A stretch of DNA of 64,000 nt from Planotetraspora sp. A-T 1434 (GCF_025420585.1 NZ_JAOEGB010000005.1:186001-250000); one strand, 5' to 3'. Numbered from the stretch's first letter, positions 50,423 through 59,660 are shown. Notes: a model not told the origin generated them from the sequence alone. A program made the numbers and translations.

Positions 50423-51350
50423 GGCGGTCGACCGCCTCGCGGCGGCGGCGTTCGGGACGCCGGTCATAGCGGGCGGTCGTCGCGGGGGAGGCGTGGCCGA
50501 CCAGGGCCTGCGTCGTCGCGAGATCCACGCCCGCGTCGAGTAGTTCGCCGATGAAGGTGCGGCGGAAGTCGTGCGGCGTCCTCTTCGCCGCTCCCGCCTG
50601 CGTGAGGCGGCGGGAGACGATGTCCGCGATCGCCTGGCCGGTCATGTGGGACAACCGGAGCCTCCCGGCCTTGTTGATCGGGCAGAACAGCGGCCCGGCC
50701 TCGCGCCCGCGCTCGGACAGCCAGAGCTCCACGCGCTCCACCGCCTCGGCGGTGAGGTAGACCAGGCGCTCCTTGTCGCCCTTGCCCCGGACCCGGAGAG
50801 ATCTGGCGGGCCGGTCGAAGTCGCTCAGTTTCAGCGCGGCCAGTTCGGCTCTGCGGCATCCGGTGGAGTAGAGGACCGCGAGCATCGCGCCGTCGCGCCT
50901 GCCGGCGGGGGAGTGGTCGTCCTCGCATTGTTCCAGCGCGGCCTCGAGGACCTCCGGCGGGACGTGCTGCCCCACGGGGACCCGCGTGTGCTTGTACGAC
51001 GGCAGGTCGGCGGCCCGCTGGAACTCCTCGCCGGTCATGAGCCCGAGCCGCCAGGCCTCCTGCAGGACCCGGCGCAGGGCCACCAGATGCTTGTTGACGT
51101 GCGCCGCGGACCACCCCTGCTCGCGCATCAGCGTCCGCAGCCGCACCGTGTGCTCGTAGCGGAGCAGCCCCCACGGCTGGCCGGCCCCCGTGGCTTCGGG
51201 GTCACCGGTGATGAGCCGGGCGATGCGGTCGAGGCAGCCGCGCATCGTGCGCTTGGACTCGGGGCTCTGCAGAGCGTCGAGGTACACGAAGTAGGGGTCG
51301 GGCGCGGCCTGCTCGTCGGGAAGCCGCTCAGGTATGGCAGGGGCGTTCAT
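50391..51350 (-). CDS. Tyrosine recombinase/integrase
   Basis: A 319-residue site-specific recombinase. The N-terminal SAM-like core-binding domain spans ~20-120. The catalytic residues are seen: Arg in STGCRRAEL (~166), Lys region GKGDKERLVYL, His-x-x-Arg in TPHDFRRTFIG (~260-263), His in VGHASP (~286) and Tyr in TTARYDRR (~295). It looks intact. No attachment site, phage or plasmid gene is adjacent, so it is either a lone XerC/D-like enzyme or left from an excised element. The start is ATG 51350 or GTG 51353. Confidence 0.92.
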   Translation of the reverse strand: MNAPAIPERLPDEQAAPDPYFVYLDALQSPESKRTMRGCLDRIARLITGDPEATGAGQPWGLLRYEHTVRLRTLMREQGWSAAHVNKHLVALRRVLQEAWRLGLMTGEEFQRAADLPSYKHTRVPVGQHVPPEVLEAALEQCEDDHSPAGRRDGAMLAVLYSTGCRRAELAALKLSDFDRPARSLRVRGKGDKERLVYLTAEAVERVELWLSERGREAGPLFCPINKAGRLRLSHMTGQAIADIVSRRLTQAGAAKRTPHDFRRTFIGELLDAGVDLATTQALVGHASPATTARYDRRPERRRREAVDRLKMPGTARPR

Positions 51351-51508
51351 CACCCGCGATCCTAATAGAAATCTACGTTGTAAAGGCGCACGGTGAAGGA
51401 CAAATCACTATCCAACCCCTCAAAGCCATCCGCGGAGGCACCGGCCCGGAGGCGTACGTGAGCGGCCCGTGCTCGGGTACCGTCCCCGGCGCGGTATGGG
51501 CAGGCCGG

Positions 51509-52396
51509 TCAGTCGTCGAGGACGGCCAGGTCGAGCCGGGTGAGGCGGTCGGCGTCGGCGAGGATGTCCATGGCGACGATCTTCCCATCGGCGATGGTGA
51601 GGCCCATGACCGCCACCAGCCGCCCCTCGAGCGCCGTGATCAATCCGAGGGCACCGTTGACGAGCGCCGGTCGGGCGAAGGGCGCCATTCGCTGGAAGCT
51701 GAGCGCCTGCCCGGCCACGGCGGCCGCACCGCGAACCTCCCGCAGGCTGCCGGCCGCGGGCACGGCGCCGTCGTCGACCCGGAGGACGATGTCGGGGTCG
51801 AGTACGGCTACCAGCCCATCGAAGTCCCCTCCGCGGGCGGCCGTGAGGAAGGCGTCGACGACTTCCCGCTGGCGGGCCAGATCGGTGTCGGGCACCGGGG
51901 CCGCTCCCTGAACTCTGCGGCGTGCCCGGCTCGCCAGTTGCCTGGTCGCGGCCGGAGAGCGGCCGACGATGGGTGCGACCTCCTCGAAGGGCAGGGCGAA
52001 CATGTCGTGCAGCACGAATGCGAGGCGTTCCGCGGGAGTCAGCGTTTCCAGCACCACGAGCAGCGCGAGACCGACCGAGTCGGCCACCAGGGCCTCATGT
52101 TCGGGATCCGTCCCGTGGAGGGGGCTCAGGATCGGGTCGGGCAGGTGCGCGTCCAGGGGGTCCTCGCGCCGTGAGGTGCGCGAGCGGAGCATGTCGAGGC
52201 ATACCCGCCCGACGACCGTGGTGAGCCATCCGGCGAGGTTGCCCACGTCGCTCGTGTCGGAGCGGTTGAGCCGTAGCCAGGCCTCCTGGACGGCGTCGTC
52301 GGCCTCGGTCAGAGAGCCGAGCATCCGGTAGGCCACCGCTCGCAGATGGGTCCGGTGCCCCTGGAACCGCTCGGCCAGGATTTCTTTCTCGTTCAT
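51509..52396 (-). CDS. ECF41-type (SigJ-like) RNA polymerase sigma factor
   Basis: A 295-residue sigma factor: region 2 (LRAVAYRMLGSLTEADDAVQ, EAWLRLNRS) at about 18-48, region 4 (FVLHDMFALPFEEVAPIVGR, SPAATRQLASRARRRV) at about 127-162, and a SnoaL-like C-terminal extension of about 110 residues that ends IADGKIVAMDILADADRLTRL. The extension controls activity in ECF41 factors. The conserved DGGGK motif is altered (RVDDGAVPAAGS). The divergent CMD gene, with an ECF41-type promoter in front, is the predicted target. Confidence 0.92.
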   Translation of the reverse strand: MNEKEILAERFQGHRTHLRAVAYRMLGSLTEADDAVQEAWLRLNRSDTSDVGNLAGWLTTVVGRVCLDMLRSRTSRREDPLDAHLPDPILSPLHGTDPEHEALVADSVGLALLVVLETLTPAERLAFVLHDMFALPFEEVAPIVGRSPAATRQLASRARRRVQGAAPVPDTDLARQREVVDAFLTAARGGDFDGLVAVLDPDIVLRVDDGAVPAAGSLREVRGAAAVAGQALSFQRMAPFARPALVNGALGLITALEGRLVAVMGLTIADGKIVAMDILADADRLTRLDLAVLDD

Positions 52397-52398
52397 CG

Positions 52399-52425
52399 GT
52401 CACATTCTTCCGTCGCGTTCCGTCA
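52399..52425 (+). promoter_or_regulatory. ECF41-type promoter of the CMD gene
   Basis: GGTCACA (52399-52405), 16 bases, CGTC (52422-52425). The known ECF41 signature is TGTCACA-N16-CGTC/T, so only the first base differs. It lies in the divergent region just after the sigma gene start, pointing to the CMD gene about 75 bp downstream. Confidence 0.72.
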
Positions 52426-52499
52426 GAGGAGTGACGAGCGAAACCGCGCCGGTGTGACGCGCACCGGCACCTGAAGAACTCCCGAAGGAGAGCAAGATC

Positions 52500-52961
52500 A
52501 TGAAGGCACGGATGAAGAACCCCGCGATGGTGCTGCCCGACGCGATGAAGGGCATCCAGAACCTCTACAAGGCGGTGAACAAGGGCGGTGTGCCGCAGCA
52601 AACGCTGGAGCTCGTCCACATGAGGGTGAGCCAGATCAACGGCTGCAGCGCCTGCGTCGACTCGGGTGCGCGCAACGCCAAGAAGGCGGGTGAGACGGAT
52701 GAGCGGCTGTGGTCGGTGGCGGCCTGGCGGGAGGCGCCCTACTTCAGCGACGCCGAACGGGCGGCGCTGGCGCTCGCCGAGGCCGTCACCCGGCTCAGCG
52801 ACCGGCAGGGTGACGCGGTGCCGGACGAGCTCTGGGACGAGGTCGCCGACCATTACGACGAGGAGGGGCTCTCGGCTCTGATCCTCTGGGTCGCCACGAC
52901 GAACTTCTTCAACCGCCTCAACGCCACCATCAAGGAGCCGGCGGGGGCGACCTGGGGCTGA
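52500..52961 (+). CDS. Carboxymuconolactone-decarboxylase (AhpD-like) family protein
   Basis: A 153-residue protein: IQNLYKAVNKGGVPQQTLEL, VHMRVSQINGCSACVDSGAR and AKKAGETDERLWSVAAWREA. The CSAC pair with a downstream Ser/Gly is the CxxC redox site of AhpD-like proteins. It is the standard partner gene of an ECF41 sigma factor (the C of COE). The GAAGGAG site lies 9 bases before the ATG. A degraded relative is at 40991-41335. Confidence 0.93.
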   Translation: MKARMKNPAMVLPDAMKGIQNLYKAVNKGGVPQQTLELVHMRVSQINGCSACVDSGARNAKKAGETDERLWSVAAWREAPYFSDAERAALALAEAVTRLSDRQGDAVPDELWDEVADHYDEEGLSALILWVATTNFFNRLNATIKEPAGATWG

Positions 52962-53041
52962 GCGGGCGATAAATCGGTTGTCCTCCGGGACGACCGTCTG
53001 TTGTACTGCGGAAACAGCCGGTCGATCTAGGAGACGGGGAA

Positions 53042-53152
53042 ATGCGCGAAGCGTTCATGGCCACCCAGAAGAGAGCTTCCGTCTATCTGAAGGGCATGAC
53101 GCTTCGTGCGAACGTTGACCTTGGGGATTTCGGCGCATGTAGACGCCGGTAA
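53042..53152 (+). other. Short leader-like ORF
   Basis: An AGGAGA site and ATG start a 36-codon ORF (MREAFMATQKRASVYLKGM...) that overlaps the GTPase stub in another frame. It may be a leader peptide of the type found upstream of ribosome-protection genes, or chance. There is no independent evidence for translation. Confidence 0.3.
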
Positions 53153-53231
53153 GACCAGCCTGACCGAGCGGCTGATCTTCGCCGCCGGTGTCATCGACGA
53201 GATCGGCAGCGTCGATGACGGAGCCCGGTGA
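53106..53231 (+). pseudogene. 5' stub of a TetM/OtrA-like translation GTPase
   Basis: A GTG-started frame reads [39 protein letters not shown] and then stops at 53231. This is the N-terminus of a ribosomal-protection-type GTPase with its P-loop AHVDAGKT; the remaining ~600 residues are missing. The ABC exporter start codon (53215) lies inside it. Confidence 0.72.
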
Positions 53232-54996
53232 GCCAGGGGAGACCTGGGGCTCCCTGCTGCGTCACCTCCGGCCTGGACGCCGGTCCGCGGTCGCTCTCGC
53301 GGCCGCCATCGTCGCCGCGACGGTGCTTCCGCTGCTGGCGCCCCAGCTGACCCGCCGTTTCGTCGACGGCGCGATCGGCGGAGCGGCGACCCGCCATCTC
53401 GTGGTGATCGCGCTCGGCTATCTCGCGGTGGCGGTGGCCGGGCAGGGCGCCCGGATGGTGACGGCGTGGCTCGCGAGCCGGCTCGCGTGGGACGGGACGA
53501 ACCGGCTGCGGGAGAGGCTGGCGGAGCACGCGCTGGGCCTGGACATGGCCTACCACGGCAGGCGTACGCCGGGGGAGATGATCGAGCGGGTGGACGGCGA
53601 TGTCGTGGCCGTGGCGGAGTTCGTCGTGGCGTTCCTGCTGGACGTGGTGGCGAGCTTCCTGCTTGTCGCCGGTGTGCTCGTCGTCGTGTTCGCCGTCGAC
53701 CCGCGGCTCGGCGGCGTCCTGCTGGTCTACTGCCTGCTGATCGGCTGGGGCGTGGCCCGCGCGCAGCGGCTTGCCGTACCGTCCGCGGCTCATTCGCGGG
53801 CGGCGAGCGCGGCGCTTTTCGGCAACCTGGAGGAGCGGTTGGCCGGCGCGGAGGACCTCCGCGCCAACGGGGCGGGGGAGCACGCGGTGTACCGCTTCTA
53901 TGAGGCTGGGTCCGCGTGGTATCACGCCGAGTTCCGGGCCGCGCGAATCGGGAGCGGCCTTCTGGCGGGGACGAGCGTGGCGTTCGCGGCCGGGACGGCC
54001 ATCGTGCTGGGGCTCGCCGCGTGGTCCCGGCAGTCGGGAACGCTGTCGGTCGGCACGGCCGTGCTGCTGTTCCAGTACACGCTGATGGTGCGCACGCCGT
54101 TCGAGCGGCTGATCGATCAGCTGAGGCGGTATCAGACGGCGCTGGCGGGCATCGTCCGTATCGGTGGGCTGCTGGCGGAGCGGTGCACGTTGCCCGAGCC
54201 GGCCGTCGCGCGTGAGCTGCCGGCGACGGGGCCGCTCGGTCTGGAGCTCGACGGGGTGGGTTTCGCGTATCCCGGCGACGGTGAGCGGGTGCTGTCAGAC
54301 GTCAGGTTCACGTTGGCGCCGGGTGAGACGCTCGGGCTGGTGGGCCGTACGGGCAGCGGGAAGACGACGATCGCGCGGATGGTGCTGCGCCTGTACGACC
54401 CGGCGGAGGGCGTCGTCCGGGTGGGCGGGCTGGACCTGCGTGACGTCGATCCCGGGTCGGCGCGGCGGCGGATGTGCGTGGTCACCCAGGATGTGCAGCT
54501 GTTCGCGGCGAGTGTCCGGGACAATCTCACGCTTTTCCGGCCGCTGGCCGATGATCGCCGGTTGTGCGCCATCCTCGCGGAGGTCGGTCTGGGCGACTGG
54601 CTGGCGGGTCTGCCCGATGGGCTCGACACCGAGTTGGGCGGTGTCACGGATGTCACGGAAAGCGGCGGCGCGGCGAGTGGCGTCTCGGCCGGTGAGGCGC
54701 AGTTGCTCGCGTTCGCGCGGGCGTTGCTGGCCGACCCGGGGCTGGTCGTGCTGGACGAGGCGGCCAGCCGGCTCGATCCGGCCACCGAGCGGAGTATCGA
54801 GCGTTGCGTGGACCGGCTGCTCACCGGCCGGACCGGTGTGATCATTTCGCATCGGCTCTCGTCCCTGTCACGGGTGGACAAGATCGCGGTGATCGCTGAC
54901 GGCAGGGTCGTCGAGTACGGCTGTCGCGAGGAGTTGGTGGCGGATCCGGGCAGCCGGTTCTCTCGCATGCTGGAGATGGCGGGGGTGCCCAGATGA
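53215..54996 (+). CDS. ABC exporter subunit 1 (TMD-NBD fusion)
   Basis: A 593-residue half-exporter: a six-helix membrane domain (about 25-310), then the ATPase with Walker [10 protein letters not shown] (~376-384), Q-loop VTQDVQLF, Walker [13 protein letters not shown] (catalytic Glu present) and switch His in ISHRLSS. The signature is degenerate, VSAGEAQ instead of LSGGQ. With subunit 2 it forms a heterodimer. The start codon lies within the GTPase stub, has only a weak ribosome-binding site, and the stop overlaps subunit 2 (ATGA). Confidence 0.9.
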   Translation: MTEPGEPGETWGSLLRHLRPGRRSAVALAAAIVAATVLPLLAPQLTRRFVDGAIGGAATRHLVVIALGYLAVAVAGQGARMVTAWLASRLAWDGTNRLRERLAEHALGLDMAYHGRRTPGEMIERVDGDVVAVAEFVVAFLLDVVASFLLVAGVLVVVFAVDPRLGGVLLVYCLLIGWGVARAQRLAVPSAAHSRAASAALFGNLEERLAGAEDLRANGAGEHAVYRFYEAGSAWYHAEFRAARIGSGLLAGTSVAFAAGTAIVLGLAAWSRQSGTLSVGTAVLLFQYTLMVRTPFERLIDQLRRYQTALAGIVRIGGLLAERCTLPEPAVARELPATGPLGLELDGVGFAYPGDGERVLSDVRFTLAPGETLGLVGRTGSGKTTIARMVLRLYDPAEGVVRVGGLDLRDVDPGSARRRMCVVTQDVQLFAASVRDNLTLFRPLADDRRLCAILAEVGLGDWLAGLPDGLDTELGGVTDVTESGGAASGVSAGEAQLLAFARALLADPGLVVLDEAASRLDPATERSIERCVDRLLTGRTGVIISHRLSSLSRVDKIAVIADGRVVEYGCREELVADPGSRFSRMLEMAGVPR

Positions 54997-57026
54997 GGCC
55001 CGTGTTGCTGGTCGGCATCCGTCTTGCCCGGTTCGACCTGCGCCGTTATCTGATCGGGGCTCTGTTGTGGATGCCGGTCAGTGTCATCCCGCTCGGTGGG
55101 GGGCTGCTGCTGCAGCGGCTGTTCGATGTGATCAGCGGGCATCGCGTGGCCGGTCTGGAGCAGGCGTTGTGGCTGTGCGCGGCGTTTGTGGGCGTGGAGG
55201 TGGTCCGCGGTGTGGTGCTCGTCGTCGCGTGGTCGTATGGCGTCTACTGGTGGGACGCCGCGGCGACGCTCCTTCGCGCCAACGTGCTGCGGTCGATCCT
55301 GACGGCGCGGGGGCCCGCCGCGACCCGGCTGCCGCACTCGCCGGGCGAGTCGGTCGCGAGGTTCCGTGATGACGTGAGTGACGTGGTGGAGCTCACCGAT
55401 GAGTCGGTCGGTCTGGCCGGCGCAACGCTCTTCGGCGTGGCCGCCTTGGTCATCATGGCGTCGATCGACCCCGTGATCACGCTGGTGCTGGTGGTCCCCA
55501 TGATCGCGATCGGCGTGCTCAGCCGGTCGATGAGGGAGGTGATCCGGCGGCTGCACGTGCGTGCCCGGGTGCTCGGCGCGGCCGTCACCGCGTACATCGG
55601 CGAGGTGTTCGGCGGCGTGCTGGCGATCAAGACCGCCGGCGCGGAAGAGGCGGCGTTGGAGCGCCTGCGTGCGCACAACCGGAGACGGCGTGACGCGGCC
55701 GTGAAGGACCGGCTGGCGACGGACCTGCTGGACGCGGCGACGGGCGCGACCGTCGAGATCAGCGTCGGGCTCGTCCTGCTGCTCGCGGCGTCGGGGATGC
55801 GCAGGGGCGGCTTCACGGTGGGTGATCTCGCGCTGTTCACCAGCTATGTCAGTTGGCTGACGGCGCTGCCGCGCACCATCGGGGGCATCCTCTATCGCCT
55901 GCCGCAGGCCGCGGTCGCCACGGAACGGCTCGGCCGGCTGATGGCCTCACACGAGGACGCCCGCGACCTGTCGCGGAACACCGGCGTCTGGTTCCATCGG
56001 GAACCGTCTCCGGTGAGCGCGTCGCCACCGGACCGCGGCGACGCGCTGGAGGTGCTCGAGGCGCGCGGGCTGACCGTGCGCTTCGGTGGGAGCGGCCGCG
56101 GCCTGCACGGGGTCGATCTGCGGATGAGGCGGGGGTCGTTCACGGTGGTCACCGGCGCTGTCGGCTCGGGCAAGACGACTCTGCTTCGCGCCCTGCTCGG
56201 TCTGGTGCCGGTGGACGCCGGGACGATTAGCTGGAACGGCGCGCTCGTCGACGACCCGGGAACGTTCCTGGTGCCGGACCGCGTGGCGTACGCGAGCCAG
56301 GTTCCACGGCTGCTGTCGGCGTCGCTGCGGGAGAATCTGCTGCTCGGCTGGCCTGCCGACCATCTTGACCGCGCGCTGAAACTGGCGGCGTTGGATGAGG
56401 ACCTGGCGGGCATGCCGGAGGGCCTGGAGACGGTCGTGGGGCCTCGTGGCGTACGGCTGTCCGGTGGGCAGGTTCAGCGGGCGACGGCCGCCCGGGCGCT
56501 GGTCCGCGCGCCGGACCTGCTCGTGGTCGACGATCTGTCGTCCGCGCTGGACGTGGAGACCGAAACGCTGTTGTGGAGCCGGATCGCGGACGCGGCCCGC
56601 GACGGCACCGGCCCCGGGACGCTGCTGGTGGTGTCGCACCGGCGGGCCGTGCTGGAGCGGGCCGATCAGGTCGTCGTCCTCGACCGTGGCCGGGTCGCCG
56701 GGCAGGGTCCCTTTGGTGAGTTGCTGCGGAGTTGCCCGGAGATGAGGGGGTGCTACGACGCCTCCCTCGCTCGGACATCAGGAGAGGGATTCGAGAGCGT
56801 GGAGCGCTGCCGAGGTCGCGGTGTTGCTCCCGGGGAGCAGGGGCAGGCGTACGGCGGGGCTGGGGATGCGGCCCTGGGCTGCGAGGACCGCCTTGATGAC
56901 AACGGGGTTGGGCTCGGCGAACAGGGCCGAGGAGAGGACGGCGAGACGGTGGCCGAGGAGACGTGCCTTGTCGATCGGGCCGTCGCGCCAGGTGTCGATG
57001 AGGGTGGAGAAGGATGTGGTCTGTAG
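54993..57026 (+). CDS. ABC exporter subunit 2 (TMD-NBD fusion)
   Basis: A 677-residue frame with a membrane domain (about 10-310) and ATPase: Walker A GAVGSGKTT (~388), consensus signature LSGGQ (~489), Walker B LLVVDDLSSALD with Asp in place of the catalytic Glu, and switch His in VSHRRA. Homology ends near residue 590; the last ~83 codons run antisense through the dapA-family gene and look like read-through past a lost stop. The true product may end near 56780 in relatives. Confidence 0.88.
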   Translation: MRPVLLVGIRLARFDLRRYLIGALLWMPVSVIPLGGGLLLQRLFDVISGHRVAGLEQALWLCAAFVGVEVVRGVVLVVAWSYGVYWWDAAATLLRANVLRSILTARGPAATRLPHSPGESVARFRDDVSDVVELTDESVGLAGATLFGVAALVIMASIDPVITLVLVVPMIAIGVLSRSMREVIRRLHVRARVLGAAVTAYIGEVFGGVLAIKTAGAEEAALERLRAHNRRRRDAAVKDRLATDLLDAATGATVEISVGLVLLLAASGMRRGGFTVGDLALFTSYVSWLTALPRTIGGILYRLPQAAVATERLGRLMASHEDARDLSRNTGVWFHREPSPVSASPPDRGDALEVLEARGLTVRFGGSGRGLHGVDLRMRRGSFTVVTGAVGSGKTTLLRALLGLVPVDAGTISWNGALVDDPGTFLVPDRVAYASQVPRLLSASLRENLLLGWPADHLDRALKLAALDEDLAGMPEGLETVVGPRGVRLSGGQVQRATAARALVRAPDLLVVDDLSSALDVETETLLWSRIADAARDGTGPGTLLVVSHRRAVLERADQVVVLDRGRVAGQGPFGELLRSCPEMRGCYDASLARTSGEGFESVERCRGRGVAPGEQGQAYGGAGDAALGCEDRLDDNGVGLGEQGRGEDGETVAEETCLVDRAVAPGVDEGGEGCGL

Positions 57027-57656
57027 GTGGGCGGAAGCGAGGATTGCGCCGGAGGCGCCGAGCGCCAGCATCGCAGCGGCGTAGAGGTCGTCGCCTGCCA
57101 GAACCGCGACGTCGGGCGGGAGCGTGCTCATCAGGGCGATCGTGGTGTCGTCGATGCCGCCGACCGCGTGCTTGAAGCCGATGACGTTCGGCAGTTTGGC
57201 GAGTTGGCGCAGGGTTTCGGGGCCGAGGATCCGGCCGGTGCGGTAGGGGATGTTGTAGATGATCAGCGGCACCGGGCTGATGGCGGCCAGACGGCGGAAG
57301 TGGGCGAGCACTCCCGCCTCGGACGGGCGGGTGTAGTAGGGGACGACGGTGAGGGCGGCGGTGATCTGTGAGCCGAGGGTGGCAAGTGCCTCGATTGAGC
57401 CGGCCGTGGAGTTGGATCCGGCCCCGGCGATCAGGTGTGCGTCGCGTTCCCCGCAGACGCGGACGCAGATATCCAGGACCCGGCGGCGCTCCTCGGGCGT
57501 CAGGGTCGCGGTCTCCGCGGTCGTGCCGAGCGCGACGATCCCGGTCGCGCCGTCGTCGAGTACCGAGTGGGCCAGCCCCTCCAGTGCTTCGGTGGCGAGA
57601 TTTCCCCGGGCGGTGAACGGTGTGATGAGCGGGACGAAGAGACCGGTGAGCGTCAT
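56778..57656 (-). CDS. DapA/NAL-family aldolase or lyase
   Basis: A 292-residue TIM-barrel of the dihydrodipicolinate-synthase family: VPLITPFTARGNL, ALGTTAETATLTPEER (normally GTTGE), catalytic Tyr in IIYNIPYRTG and Schiff-base Lys (about 162) in VIGFKHAVGG. The family includes DHDPS, N-acetylneuraminate lyase and 2-keto-3-deoxy-sugar-acid aldolases; no further residue decides. It diverges from a LysR gene. ATG 57656 or 57665. The 3' 249 bp lie under the extended ABC frame. Confidence 0.9.
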   Translation of the reverse strand: MTLTGLFVPLITPFTARGNLATEALEGLAHSVLDDGATGIVALGTTAETATLTPEERRRVLDICVRVCGERDAHLIAGAGSNSTAGSIEALATLGSQITAALTVVPYYTRPSEAGVLAHFRRLAAISPVPLIIYNIPYRTGRILGPETLRQLAKLPNVIGFKHAVGGIDDTTIALMSTLPPDVAVLAGDDLYAAAMLALGASGAILASAHLQTTSFSTLIDTWRDGPIDKARLLGHRLAVLSSALFAEPNPVVIKAVLAAQGRIPSPAVRLPLLPGSNTATSAALHALESLS

Positions 57657-57727
57657 GGTCCCCAACCTGGCGGCACCGACACCTCAGGTCCAGTTCACGT
57701 TTCTTCAGTTAACCGTAACCTGAGCTT

Positions 57728-58603
57728 ATGCTCGATGTGCGTAAGCTGCGGTTGCTCCGCGAACTGGCCCACAGGGGGACGATCGCCGCCGTCGCCGAAG
57801 CGCTCGCCTACACGCCCTCGGCCGTATCCCAGCAATTGGCGGCGCTGGAGCGCGAGGCGGGGGTGCCCCTGCTCGAGCGGACCGGCCGCCGCGTCGCACT
57901 GACTCCCGCCGCGCTCACCCTGGTCGAGCACACCGAGAAGATCCTCGCGGTGCTGGAACAGGCTACGGCCGATCTCGCCGCCTCCCGCGCCGAGCTCACC
58001 GGGACGCTGCGGATCGGGGCCTTTCCAACGGCCGTCCGGACGATCCTGTCCCCTGCGCTCGTCGCGCTGAGCCGCGATCATCCAGGGCTGGAGTTGATGG
58101 TGACCGAACTGGACCCGGCGACCGTCCCGGCCGCCCTGCGCGCCGAGACGCTGGATGTCGCACTGGTCCAGGACTACGACTACGTGCCCGCCGAACCCGA
58201 TCCGGCCCTGGACAGCGAGCCGCTGCTGGAGGAGACCGTCTATCTGGCCGCCCTGAGCGGCGGGCCGCTGGAGACCCGCCGCGACGCGCCCTGGATCGTC
58301 GGCACACCCGGCACGCTCTGCCACACGATGACCGTCCGCGCCTGCCAGGCGGCCGGGTTCACCCCGCGGGTCCGTCACCACGCCGACGACTTCGGCACCG
58401 TTCTCGCCCTCGTGGCCGCGGGCCAGGGCGTCGCACTCGTCCCAGAACTCGGCCTGCTCACGCACCCGGCGAATGTCGTGTTGACAGCACTGCCGACCCG
58501 GCGCAGGACCCGTCTGGCCTACCGGCGGGGTACCAAAGAGCACCCCGCCGTGATCGCCGCCCGATCGGCCCTGAACGCAGCGGCCACCGGGAGAAAGCCG
58601 TGA
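57728..58603 (+). CDS. LysR-family regulator
   Basis: A 291-residue LysR protein with HTH at about 3-60 (LRLLRELAHRGTIAAVAEAL, AYTPSAVSQQLAALEREAGV) and a periplasmic-binding-type effector domain. It faces the DapA-family gene across 71 bp; a spaced TCAGGT/ACCTGA dyad (57684-57723) lies there. It most likely regulates that aldolase gene. Confidence 0.92.
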   Translation: MLDVRKLRLLRELAHRGTIAAVAEALAYTPSAVSQQLAALEREAGVPLLERTGRRVALTPAALTLVEHTEKILAVLEQATADLAASRAELTGTLRIGAFPTAVRTILSPALVALSRDHPGLELMVTELDPATVPAALRAETLDVALVQDYDYVPAEPDPALDSEPLLEETVYLAALSGGPLETRRDAPWIVGTPGTLCHTMTVRACQAAGFTPRVRHHADDFGTVLALVAAGQGVALVPELGLLTHPANVVLTALPTRRRTRLAYRRGTKEHPAVIAARSALNAAATGRKP

Positions 58604-58657
58604 CATCGTCACCCTCAATCAGGGGCCTAAAGAAGGCCGTCACCAATCGTCATTCCA

Positions 58658-58684
58658 TGTCACAGACGGCCGGGCTGTCTCGTC
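58658..58684 (+). promoter_or_regulatory. ECF41-type promoter of the epimerase gene
   Basis: TGTCACA (58658-58664), exactly 16 bases, CGTC (58681-58684): a full match to the known ECF41 promoter signature, 44 bp upstream of the epimerase start. A CTGTCTC/GAGACAG dyad (58675-58701) overlaps the -10 part. Confidence 0.8.
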
Positions 58685-58727
58685 TCAGGTCTCAGAGACA
58701 GGCTCTGGAATCAGGTAGGTGATGGTC

Positions 58728-59660
58728 ATGCGGGTGTTCGTGGCGGGCGGGACCGGGGTTTTGGGGCGGCGGCTGGTGCCGCAGCTCCTGGCGCGCGGCC
58801 ACCAGGTGACGGCTACGACGACGAGCACGGCCAAGCTGGGCCTGGTGGCCGAGATGGGCGCGGATGGCGTCGTGATGGACGGGCTGGATGCGGTGTCGGT
58901 CGGTGAAGCGGTGGCCAAGGCCCGGCCGGACGTGATCGTGCACCAGATGACCGGAATTAGTCCCGCTCACGCTGGCAAGCCCGACCTGAAGCACTTTGAC
59001 CGGTGGTCCGTCCCCACCATCCGGCTGCGCACCGAGGGGACTGATCACCTGCTGGCTGCGGCCGAGGCGACCGGCGTATCGCACTTCGTCGCGCAGGGCT
59101 ACGCCAACTGGAACGGAATCCGCGAGGGCGGATGGGTGAAGACCGAGGAGGACCCGCTGGACCTGCACGAGGGGACGGCTGCGCACACGGGGATGGAGGC
59201 GCTCCGCCACGTCGAGGACGTGGTCGTCAGGGCTGGCGGTGCGGTCCTGCGGTACGGCGGGTTCTATGGGCCGGGTGCCACCGAGGACCAGGTGGAGCTC
59301 GTGCGCAAGCGGCAGTTCCCACTGGTCGGGGGCGGCACCGGCTACGGCTCGTGGGTGCATCTCGACGACGCGGCGAGCGCCACCATCCTGGCCGTGGAGC
59401 AGGAGGCGAGGGGGGTGTTCAACATCGTCGACGACGAACCGGCCCCGGCCAGCGAGTGGCTGCCCCACCTGGCAGCGTGCGCGGGCGCGAAGCGGCCGAT
59501 GCGGGTTCCCAAGTGGCTGGCCCGGATACTGGCCGGGGAAGTGGTGGTGACGATGATGACCGAGGGGCGCGGCTTCTCCAACGCCAAGGCCAAGCGGGAG
59601 CTCGGCTGGGAGCTGCGCTACCCCTCGTGGCGCAAGGGCTTCCGGGAAGGGCTGGCGTGA
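58728..59660 (+). CDS. NAD-dependent epimerase/dehydratase (extended/atypical SDR)
   Basis: A 310-residue SDR: Rossmann motif VFVAGGTGVLGRRLVPQLLA (3-22), VIVHQMTG, SHFVAQGYANW in place of the usual YxxxK region, VLRYGGFYGPG and GYGSWVHLDDAASATILAVE. It is the E partner of the ECF41 COE set and overlaps the sigma-factor start by GTGA. The AGGTAGG site supports ATG 58728 over upstream starts (58719, 58722). Confidence 0.92.
   Translation: MRVFVAGGTGVLGRRLVPQLLARGHQVTATTTSTAKLGLVAEMGADGVVMDGLDAVSVGEAVAKARPDVIVHQMTGISPAHAGKPDLKHFDRWSVPTIRLRTEGTDHLLAAAEATGVSHFVAQGYANWNGIREGGWVKTEEDPLDLHEGTAAHTGMEALRHVEDVVVRAGGAVLRYGGFYGPGATEDQVELVRKRQFPLVGGGTGYGSWVHLDDAASATILAVEQEARGVFNIVDDEPAPASEWLPHLAACAGAKRPMRVPKWLARILAGEVVVTMMTEGRGFSNAKAKRELGWELRYPSWRKGFREGLA

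Noticed and set aside
50391-51350. Integrative element carried by the intact tyrosine recombinase
   Set aside because: No att-like repeats, excisionase, replication or transfer genes on either side.
51370-51400. Similarity of TTGTAAAGGCGCAC to TTTGTAAAGGCGCAC at 4314 as a repeat family
   Set aside because: Only about 14 bases shared at two places; could be chance.
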